A stretch of DNA of 13,049 nucleotides from an uncultured Eubacteriales bacterium. Its GTDB lineage: Bacteria; Bacillota; Clostridia; Oscillospirales; Acutalibacteraceae. This document shows positions 1-6,029 of this stretch, piece after piece. A program made the translations under genes and the position numbers. The notes beneath the pieces were generated by a model that was not told the origin of the DNA, did no database searches, and saw nothing but the letters and a program-made list of their open reading frames with translations. Location: contig CAKUMQ010000067.1 of assembly GCA_934667845.1 (NCBI GenBank), forward strand, positions 1 through 13,049, in the 5' to 3' direction. Positions within the stretch are counted from its first letter, which is position 1; every line of letters starts with the position of its first letter.

Positions 1-30
1 TTTCTCCCTGTTTCTCCAATTTTCGAAGAA

Positions 31-63
31 AACCCATGCTCTCGCTCCTTGAAAGCATGGGTT
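31..63 (-). terminator. Rho-independent terminator of the minus-strand operon
   Basis: A perfect 10-bp inverted repeat (31-40 with 54-63) encloses a 13-base loop. Read on the minus strand, the second arm ends in GGGTT and runs into TTCTTC, giving a U-rich tail (GGGTTTTCTTC). This is about 60 bases past the stop of the last gene, where an operon terminator is expected. The stem is moderately GC-rich and the U-tract has one interruption, so it may be of medium strength. On the plus strand the same stem is followed by CTTTG, which is a poorer tail. Confidence 0.7.
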
Positions 64-76
64 CTTTGACAGGCTG

Positions 77-118
77 ACGCGCGTTCCGTTAATAAACGGA
101 ACGCGCGTGTTGTTTTTT
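77..118 (+). terminator. Strong hairpin terminator facing the operon (plus strand)
   Basis: A perfect 14-bp, GC-rich inverted repeat (77-90 with 95-108) has a 4-base AATA loop and is followed on the plus strand by GTTGTTTTTT. This is a textbook intrinsic terminator for rightward transcription. It ends three bases before the stop codon of the leftward gene at 121. On the minus strand the hairpin is preceded by an A-run and lacks a U-tract, so it is not the operon's own best terminator. It suggests a convergent gene to the left of the window. Confidence 0.75.
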
Positions 119-120
119 AC

Positions 121-1338
121 TCAGATATCCAGCGCAGGCAGCCCGAGCAACCGGCGGATACGGGCGATCGCCCAGCACCACCATGTGCTCTGCTCCCCAT
201 TGCCGGGATCATTATACTGCCAGCCCTCCGCATTCGGCGTCAGGTTCTCCGCCAGAAGCGGCGACGTATTGACCGCCTCGATGAAATCGAGCCAATCGAG
301 GATGTGATCATATTCCCCGCGGGACAGGCTGTAGACCATGTCCCATCCCTGGAGCTTGCCGAGAATGGCGGGATTGATGTTTCCATCCTCGTCATCCTCG
401 GTGCACAGATACCACACGCCGTCGGTGTGGGGCGCGCGCCGCCACAGCCGCTTACGCATCAGCGCCACCGTGCGGTCGAGCACCTCCTGCGGCAGCGGCT
501 GCCAGCGGGCGGCGACCGGCGACAGAAGCGGCCACCCCATTCCTAAAAACGGGCGTCCGAAGCCTCCGTCCGGCAGGCGCATCTCCAGATACACCGTTCC
601 CTCCGGCGTTTCGCGGGTCAGATATTTTGCCACACCCTCGCGCAGGAGCGCCATGGTCTCCCGGTAAAACGCGGCATCAGCCGTCTCGCCGCGGCGGTCG
701 CACAGCGCCGCCATTGCCTCGAGCGTTGCGCCGAAAAAGCACTGGGTCAGCAGGTCAAAGCAACTCCACCGCCGCCCCTCGCGGCTGTGCTCAAACGCGC
801 AGTTAAACAGCAGCTTCATGCTCTCCGGCGGGAACATCTGCGGATAGACGTCGATCGGCTGCTGGCCGTTGTAATAAAAATACGGCATGTCGCAGATGAT
901 GCGCAGCAGCTGCCGGACGAACGGCATCCATTCCTCTTCAAATTCCGGCGTCAGGCGGCGATCCCGCCCCAGCCGGGCAAATGCGCCCAGCACATGCAGC
1001 GTGCCGTCCACCTCGTCGTCCAGGCTGAACTGCTGGCTGCCGTCCTCCCCCACCGGGAAAGCGACGTGCGGGATGCGCAGCACACCGCTGTGCCGCGCGG
1101 ACGCCAGGGCAAAGCCGACGGCGCGCTGTGCTTTCTCATATTCCTCTGTCTCGGTGAAAAACGCCTCCAGCGCCCCGACCGTGCGGCAGAATTCCGCATG
1201 GCCGTAGCCGCCCGCGATGGATTCGGGGAAAAAGCCGTCCGCCCCGAGCCGCTCCTCAACACTGCGGCAGGTGGCGCGATAGATCTCCGCCGTACGCCCC
1301 TCAGTGAGGCGGCGGCGCAGCTCCTGTACAGTGTCCAT
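121..1338 (-). CDS. Six-hairpin glycosidase-like protein, cytoplasmic
   Basis: A 405-residue protein with no signal peptide or membrane segment. It is rich in amphipathic helices with aromatic and acidic clusters typical of (alpha/alpha)6-barrel glycosidases: FSLDDEVDGT near residues 104-113, YFYYNGQQPIDVYPQMFPPE at 153-172, and a C-terminal GNGEQSTWWCWA at 379-390. The last resembles the end of glucoamylase-type barrels, where an acidic residue lies before an aromatic, Trp-rich helix. I see no GH125 or GH15 signature that would settle the family, so catalytic residues are not assigned; D108, E109, D111, E371 and E382 are candidates. An upstream in-frame ATG at 1398 lies inside the GH130 gene. 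The start at 1338 is preferred because AGGGAGA (1344-1350) precedes it and leaves an 11-base gap after the GH130 stop. As the last gene of the operon beside GH130, it probably handles an imported oligosaccharide in the cytoplasm. Confidence 0.8.
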   Translation of the reverse strand: MDTVQELRRRLTEGRTAEIYRATCRSVEERLGADGFFPESIAGGYGHAEFCRTVGALEAFFTETEEYEKAQRAVGFALASARHSGVLRIPHVAFPVGEDGSQQFSLDDEVDGTLHVLGAFARLGRDRRLTPEFEEEWMPFVRQLLRIICDMPYFYYNGQQPIDVYPQMFPPESMKLLFNCAFEHSREGRRWSCFDLLTQCFFGATLEAMAALCDRRGETADAAFYRETMALLREGVAKYLTRETPEGTVYLEMRLPDGGFGRPFLGMGWPLLSPVAARWQPLPQEVLDRTVALMRKRLWRRAPHTDGVWYLCTEDDEDGNINPAILGKLQGWDMVYSLSRGEYDHILDWLDFIEAVNTSPLLAENLTPNAEGWQYNDPGNGEQSTWWCWAIARIRRLLGLPALDI

Positions 1339-1343
1339 GGTTA

Positions 1344-1350
1344 TCTCCCT
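1344..1350 (-). promoter_or_regulatory. Ribosome binding site setting the start at 1338
   Basis: AGGGAGA on the minus strand sits 5 bases upstream of ATG 1338 and overlaps the last base of the GH130 stop codon. It favours this start over the in-frame ATG at 1398 inside the preceding gene and suggests coupled translation. Confidence 0.7.
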
Positions 1351-2306
1351 CACCGGCAGGCGTCCAGCAGCTTTTCCATGGTGGTCTCCGCCAGACACTG
1401 GACATAGTCGGCAGCGCCGTAGTAGATCTTCACCGTGCCGTCCGCCTCCGGCACGACTGCACCGGGAAACACCACGTTCGGCACCTGACCGACCATCTCA
1501 TACAGCTCCTCCACATACAGAATCGGATCGCGGCTGCGGCCGATCACCTTCCACGGCTTCTCAAGATCGAGCAGCATCACGCCCGCGCCGTAGTTCACGC
1601 CGTTGGAATGGGGGAACACGCCGTGATACACCGTCAGCCAGCCCTCTTTCGTCTTGATGGGCGGGGCAGCGGGACCGATCTTCTTGTTCTCCCAATATTC
1701 CTGCGGGCGCGCGACCACGCGGCAGTTGCCCCAGTAGGTCAGATCCGGCGAGGAGGCGATCCAGATATCGCCGTTGCTGCTGCTCATCGTGTTCTGCGGG
1801 CGGTGCAGCATATAGTATTCGCCGTTGATCTTTTCGGGAAACAGCACCGCATTGCGGTTTAGGGTGTGCAGCGGGAAGCTGACATGGCGCAGCGTGACAA
1901 AATCCTCCGTCTCCGCGATCGCGATGCGGCAGCCGTAGTCGCCGCCAACGCAGTAAACGATGTAGTATTTTCCCTCCACCGGGCAGATGCGGGGATCAAA
2001 CCATGAGCCGATCAGGTGCCCTTTTTTGTGGTTGAGCCACACCACCTCGTCAAATTTCTCCTGCTGATCGGGTGCGCAGGTCAGCTTGGCAGGCGCGGGA
2101 TCGGGGGTGAAGCGGATGCCGTCCCGGCTGCGGGATACCCATATGCCCTGCGTTTTGTTCGGCTCCTCATAGCGGCTCGCCATCACATAGGTGCCGTCCG
2201 GCAGTTTCACTACGCCGGAATTGTACACGGCGCAGCAGGGCACCGGCAAATCGGCGGGCTTTAAGATCGGGTTTTGCGCATAGCGGGTCAGTATCGGTTG
2301 TTTCAT
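1350..2306 (-). CDS. GH130 family beta-mannoside phosphorylase/hydrolase
   Basis: A 318-residue cytoplasmic five-bladed propeller enzyme of the GH130 type. The family phosphorolyses, or in some subgroups hydrolyses, beta-1,4- or beta-1,2-mannosides; the phosphorylases yield mannose 1-phosphate. Visible landmarks in order: VYNSGVVKLPDG (27-38), FDPRICPVEGKYYIVY (103-118), LFPEKINGEYYMLHRP (155-170), KKIGPAAPPIKTKEGW (208-223), YHGVFPH (227-233), NVVFPGAV (277-284) and the closing YYGAAD (295-300). D104 in FDPR is the likely general acid by family analogy. The His-Arg pair in LHRP (168-169) is kept, which is compatible with phosphate binding, but I cannot decide phosphorylase versus hydrolase or the linkage by eye. 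The length is normal for the family. The ATG overlaps the upstream stop by 4 bases (ATGA) and has AAAGGAGA at 2316-2323. With no signal peptide, it would act on sugar imported by the permeases of this operon. Confidence 0.92.
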   Translation of the reverse strand: MKQPILTRYAQNPILKPADLPVPCCAVYNSGVVKLPDGTYVMASRYEEPNKTQGIWVSRSRDGIRFTPDPAPAKLTCAPDQQEKFDEVVWLNHKKGHLIGSWFDPRICPVEGKYYIVYCVGGDYGCRIAIAETEDFVTLRHVSFPLHTLNRNAVLFPEKINGEYYMLHRPQNTMSSSNGDIWIASSPDLTYWGNCRVVARPQEYWENKKIGPAAPPIKTKEGWLTVYHGVFPHSNGVNYGAGVMLLDLEKPWKVIGRSRDPILYVEELYEMVGQVPNVVFPGAVVPEADGTVKIYYGAADYVQCLAETTMEKLLDACR

Positions 2307-4111
2307 GGGTTCGGTTCTCCTTTATTCTGATTTTTCTTGCGCTTGTATAGCCACACAGCCGCGCCGCCTGCTGCCGCCAGCAGCACACCCGCGATCGGCA
2401 GCAGAATAGCGGCAAGCGGCGCTTTCCGTGCCGGCTCCGGCTGCACACGGCTGCTCTCCTCTTCACTGTCGGCAGCGGAAGCCGTCGGCTGTTCCGCGGT
2501 CGTTTCGCCGGAGATATCGGTCGCCTGCGTCACTTGGCTGTCTTCCGTCTTTGTCCCGCTCGCCCCGGCTGACGTCTGCGCCGGTCGGGCGGCAGTGGTC
2601 TCCTGTCGGTTGGCGGCGCGCGTTGTTGTCCCGGACGACGAGCTGCGATAAGCCTTCGGCAGCACAACATGCGTCAGAGCCGGATCCTCGGCGGCATTTT
2701 TGCCGAGGAAGATCTGCCGGATGGTATCCTCCTGCCCGAAGCCGTTCGGGCAGCCGTCACTCTGGCGGTTGGCGACATAATAGCCTGTGCTTTTCAGCGT
2801 ATAGCGGCCGCCGAATTTCACCTGCACGTCAATATCGTCCCACTCGGTGTAATCCGCCAGAAAATCGGCGGAAAAGTCCTTGCCCGGCGTATAGTCGACG
2901 GTCGGATCGAGCGGCGACGCCGTAATGCAGCGGCGCATCGGGAACAGGATGTAATACTGCCGTCCGTTTTGGCTGCTCAGGCAGTGCGTCTTGGTGTACT
3001 CCTCGATATAGAGCAGGAATTGGTTGCGATAGCTCGCGGGCTGTGTGGCAAACCACGAAATATCGTCAAAGCCCCATGTGCCGAATGCCGGACCGTTCGA
3101 AACATTCAGCTCGCCCTGCTGCCCGTAGTTGTCAAATTCCAGCAGCGTCGGGCAGGTCTCGCAGGTAAAGCCGAGCGGATGCTTTCCGCCCGCCGCTCGC
3201 CCGAGCCATGTGCACCAGTAGCTGCCGTTGGGCTCGCTGATGCGGCATTCATAGGCGCCTGTGCTGTCGTTATGGGCTGTCTCGTTCGGCACAAGCCCGT
3301 TGCCCTGGATATCAAAGAGCAGGCGGTCGCCGATCTTGCAGCCGCCGTCCTGCATGGAGAAAAAGCTGTGGAACAGCACGATCCCGCGGCGGGCATGGGT
3401 GCGGGCATAGTCCCGGCACAGCCCCATGACGCGGTCGAGCGCCGCCAGCTCCTCGGCATAGCCGCTCTCTCCCACGCGGCGCATCGTCTCCTGCATATGG
3501 ATGGATTCGTAGCCGCAGTCGATATACCGGCGGATGCACCAGTAGTACCAGCGCTGCGCCTCGGGGCGCGACCAGTCGGGATAGCCCGCCTCACTGCCCC
3601 AATGATCCGCGCCGAGCTTTTCGCTGATGATATCCGCAAAGCGGAAATTGCGCTTTTCCGGCTTTTCTCCGAAGGCTTCAAACACCCAGTCGGGGATGGT
3701 GATGGAGTCCACATACGCACGCCGGACGATCTCCGCCGCAAACGCCTGCAGAATGATCTCCGGATCGGCGTCGTGGATGGTTTTCGCGTGCGCCTTCGCC
3801 AGCGAAAAATGCGTCTCCACCTGCGCGGCGGATGTGCATGTCCAGGCAAACACGGCGGCGCGGCTGACAAATTTTGTGCCCGTGCGGCGCAAAAAGCGGA
3901 TATTCTCTTCTAAGATCAGGTCATCCTTTTGCTCGGCGCAGATGCCGAGTCCCGACACCGCGCGCGACAGATACCGCCGCAGCACCGCCTCGCTCATGGT
4001 GCCGTTAAAGGTAAATTCCGTGGTTTTTGCCGCACACATGCCGCTCACACCTCCACAGCTGACCAAAAGAATCAGCGTCATCAACAGGACCAGAAATTTT
4101 TTAGCGGTCAT
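2303..4111 (-). CDS. Surface-anchored protein with glycosidase-like core, unknown function
   Basis: A 602-residue exported protein. Residues 1-18 form a signal peptide ending in LVSC, a lipobox match with C19, so it may be a lipoprotein. About 30-485 is a globular, Trp/Tyr-rich region with PDWVFEAFGEKPEKRNF (140-156), WGSEAGYPDWSRPEAQRWYY (171-190), GYESIHMQE (200-208) and ARTHARRGIVLFHSFF (236-251). The pattern of strands ending in acidic residues (E208, D269) suggests a TIM-barrel-like, glycosidase-like fold, and I recall similar uncharacterised Firmicutes proteins. No family is claimed. Residues 489-560 are a Ser/Thr/Ala/Glu-rich low-complexity stalk. A membrane helix follows (565-588), then a KRKKNQNK basic tail. 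There is no LPXTG motif, so anchoring is by the helix. ATG 4111 is chosen over 4153, which lies inside the preceding gene, because AAGGAGA (4119-4125) precedes it and the signal peptide starts there. It overlaps GH130 by 4 bases. An extracellular role in binding or cutting polysaccharide is inferred only. Confidence 0.85.
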   Translation of the reverse strand: MTAKKFLVLLMTLILLVSCGGVSGMCAAKTTEFTFNGTMSEAVLRRYLSRAVSGLGICAEQKDDLILEENIRFLRRTGTKFVSRAAVFAWTCTSAAQVETHFSLAKAHAKTIHDADPEIILQAFAAEIVRRAYVDSITIPDWVFEAFGEKPEKRNFRFADIISEKLGADHWGSEAGYPDWSRPEAQRWYYWCIRRYIDCGYESIHMQETMRRVGESGYAEELAALDRVMGLCRDYARTHARRGIVLFHSFFSMQDGGCKIGDRLLFDIQGNGLVPNETAHNDSTGAYECRISEPNGSYWCTWLGRAAGGKHPLGFTCETCPTLLEFDNYGQQGELNVSNGPAFGTWGFDDISWFATQPASYRNQFLLYIEEYTKTHCLSSQNGRQYYILFPMRRCITASPLDPTVDYTPGKDFSADFLADYTEWDDIDVQVKFGGRYTLKSTGYYVANRQSDGCPNGFGQEDTIRQIFLGKNAAEDPALTHVVLPKAYRSSSSGTTTRAANRQETTAARPAQTSAGASGTKTEDSQVTQATDISGETTAEQPTASAADSEEESSRVQPEPARKAPLAAILLPIAGVLLAAAGGAAVWLYKRKKNQNKGEPNP

Positions 4112-4118
4112 TGTATCT

Positions 4119-4125
4119 TCTCCTT
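4119..4125 (-). promoter_or_regulatory. Ribosome binding site setting the start at 4111
   Basis: AAGGAGA on the minus strand lies 7 bases before ATG 4111. Starting there gives a clean signal peptide (MTAKKFLVLLM), whereas the upstream in-frame ATG 4153 would add 14 acidic residues in front of it. Confidence 0.75.
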
Positions 4126-4127
4126 CC

Positions 4128-5117
4128 TCATCCGACGATACCGGTGCGCTCAATACTTTCCGTGAAGTATTTCTGCAGCACGGTATACATGGTCAGCAGA
4201 GGCAGAATGGACAAAAATGCCGCTGCCTGCATTTCCGGGATCTTCGCCAGCTCATTGCGGTTCTCGTTATCCACCAGGGCGCTGCCGATATTCTGCAGCG
4301 TTGTGGACACGGTGGACATATTGTCAAAAAAGATCACGCAGAAATAGCTGTCGTTCCAGTACCACACCAGCGAAAACAGCGTTACGGTCAGCACCGCCGC
4401 CCCCGACAGGGGCAGCATGATCTGCCAGAACGTGCGGAAACGGCCGCAGCCGTCGATCGCCGCCGCATCCTGCAGATCCTTCGGCAGACCGCGGAAAAAC
4501 TGGATGAAAATGAACACAAACAGCCCGGACTTGATACCTGCGCCCAGTATGGCGGGCAGCAGATATGCCCAGTAGGTATTTGACAGCGTCACCGTAAAGG
4601 GGCCGCCGGTGAACAGGCGGGCGATCTGCCCCAAGCCGAACAGATCAAACTGCTGGAAATACATCATTGTCGGGATGCTGACCACCTGCGGCGGCACGAG
4701 GATCGTCAGAATCAGCAGCCCGAACAGCAGCTTTTTCCCGGGAAACGTAAACCGCGCGAAGCCGTAGCCCGCCAGCATGACCGCGATCAGCTGACATGCC
4801 GTTCCCGCCACGGTGATGATCGCCGTATTGCCGAAAATGCGGCCGAGATCCAGCTTTTCAATGACATTGCTGTAGTTTTCCAGTGTAAAATGCTTCGGGA
4901 TCCACACCACCGTCGGGTCATACAGCTCAGACGGCACGCGCAGCGAAATGCTGAGCATCACAAGGAGGGGGTACAAAAGCACAAGGCAGAGACAAAACAG
5001 GAATACCGCCCGCGCGATACCGAACAGCACGATGCCCACCCGGCGGGCACGGCGTCTGAGCTGACGCATCCGCAGAGGGTCGGCTTTAAACGCCTCGATT
5101 TGTTGTTTACAGTTCAT
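4128..5117 (-). CDS. CUT1 sugar ABC importer permease, MalG type (second pair)
   Basis: A 329-residue inner-membrane permease of the MalG/AraQ type (binding-protein-dependent transport inner membrane component). About six hydrophobic segments are visible, starting near residues 30-57, 95-118, 129-150, 180-208, 238-262 and 298-315. The cytoplasmic EAA loop is well kept (217-236: DAAAIDGCG followed by FWQIMLP), except that the first Glu of EAA is Asp. A basic N-terminal tail precedes the first helix. Compared with simple MalG proteins there is an extra segment (about 155-182, FGLGQIARLFTGGPFTVTLSN) between helices. It pairs with the MalF-type gene just upstream: the gap is 12 bases and AGGGGG (5125-5130) overlaps that gene's stop, suggesting coupled translation. 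No ATPase gene is in the window. Confidence 0.93.
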   Translation of the reverse strand: MNCKQQIEAFKADPLRMRQLRRRARRVGIVLFGIARAVFLFCLCLVLLYPLLVMLSISLRVPSELYDPTVVWIPKHFTLENYSNVIEKLDLGRIFGNTAIITVAGTACQLIAVMLAGYGFARFTFPGKKLLFGLLILTILVPPQVVSIPTMMYFQQFDLFGLGQIARLFTGGPFTVTLSNTYWAYLLPAILGAGIKSGLFVFIFIQFFRGLPKDLQDAAAIDGCGRFRTFWQIMLPLSGAAVLTVTLFSLVWYWNDSYFCVIFFDNMSTVSTTLQNIGSALVDNENRNELAKIPEMQAAAFLSILPLLTMYTVLQKYFTESIERTGIVG

Positions 5118-5129
5118 GCCGGCACCCCC

Positions 5130-6029
5130 TTACCGTTCCTGATAGAATGTGAAGCGGCTCATCACCGCATACACAAGCAGAATAATGACGAACACCACCA
5201 GAAAATAGCTTGTGCCGAGCGCCGCCGCATAGGACAGGTGCAGCTTCTGCGTCTGGCTGACGATCAGCTTGATGATGGTGTTGCCAAACGAGGTGAAGCC
5301 GTCGATCACCGTGTAGACCACATTCAGCAGCAAGACCGGGGTGATCATCGGCAGCGTGATCCGCCAAAAGCTCTCCCAGCGGGAGGCGCCCTCCACCTGC
5401 GCCGCCTCATAGAGATGGCCGGGCACGCCCTGCAAGGCCGCCAGAAACAGCAGAATTTGAATTCCGGACTGCCAAGACAGGTCAAAAATGCTGTCGATAA
5501 TGCCGTTAAACATGCTGATCAGCTCGGCAGACAGCCCCATATCCAAAAGCACCTCGCCGAGCGAGCCGGAAGCGAACAGATCCGCCGTGCGGTCGCCGGA
5601 CATCATCGTTTGCGCCAGTGTGTCGCCGTTGATCACATCCAGCACCGGACCGGTCGCCACGATCACCGGCAGGAAAAACACCGCCCGCACCAATGTGCGC
5701 CCGCGAAACTCGGACTTTAGGATCAGCGCCACAAACAGGCTGAAAAAGATGACGTAGATCGACTGGGTAAATATCCCGAGGATGGATTCAAAAAAGCTGC
5801 GGACAAAAGCGGTATCCTCAGTAAATACCCGCACAAACGTGTCCGTGCCGAACGACCCGTAAGCCATCACCCCGTCGGGGAAACTGACCTCGTGGAACGC
5901 ATAGTAAAACACCTGCACAAACGGGCGGACAAAAAACGCCAGCGTACCGATCAGCCACGGCAGCACGAAAAGCAGCCCCGCACGCGCATCCTGCAGCGCG
6001 TTTTTGTGCAAACGCCGTTGTTTAGTCAT
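5130..6029 (-). CDS. CUT1 sugar ABC importer permease, MalF type (second pair)
   Basis: A 299-residue inner-membrane permease of the MalF/UgpA type. Hydrophobic segments lie near residues 17-45, 78-104, 113-133, 186-203, 228-248 and 270-290. The EAA loop is canonical (208-227: EAAQVEGASRW, then WRITLP). An unusually long loop (about 134-185) separates the third and fourth helices and should face outward; it is acidic and carries GDRTADLFASGSLGEVLLDM. I recall a similar insertion in permeases found with DUF5696 genes in other Firmicutes. Its ATG lies inside the end of the DUF5696 gene (8-base overlap, ATGACTAA); GGCGAGG just upstream is a modest ribosome binding site, so coupling to the upstream gene is likely. 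It should form a heterodimer with the MalG-type protein downstream. Confidence 0.93.
   Translation of the reverse strand: MTKQRRLHKNALQDARAGLLFVLPWLIGTLAFFVRPFVQVFYYAFHEVSFPDGVMAYGSFGTDTFVRVFTEDTAFVRSFFESILGIFTQSIYVIFFSLFVALILKSEFRGRTLVRAVFFLPVIVATGPVLDVINGDTLAQTMMSGDRTADLFASGSLGEVLLDMGLSAELISMFNGIIDSIFDLSWQSGIQILLFLAALQGVPGHLYEAAQVEGASRWESFWRITLPMITPVLLLNVVYTVIDGFTSFGNTIIKLIVSQTQKLHLSYAAALGTSYFLVVFVIILLVYAVMSRFTFYQER

Noticed and set aside
121..1338. Assigning the last gene to GH125 or GH15
   Set aside because: The aromatic-acidic signature I expect for GH125 (a WLRDS-like block) is absent, and the GH15-like resemblance is limited to a short C-terminal stretch.
2669..3913. A 414-codon plus-strand open frame opposite the surface protein gene
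   Set aside because: Antisense to a gene with a signal peptide, ribosome binding site and conserved-looking blocks. The translation shows no recognisable family.
2303..4111. Sortase-anchored surface protein
   Set aside because: The C-terminus has a membrane helix and basic tail but no LPXTG-like motif before it; anchoring by the helix is simpler.
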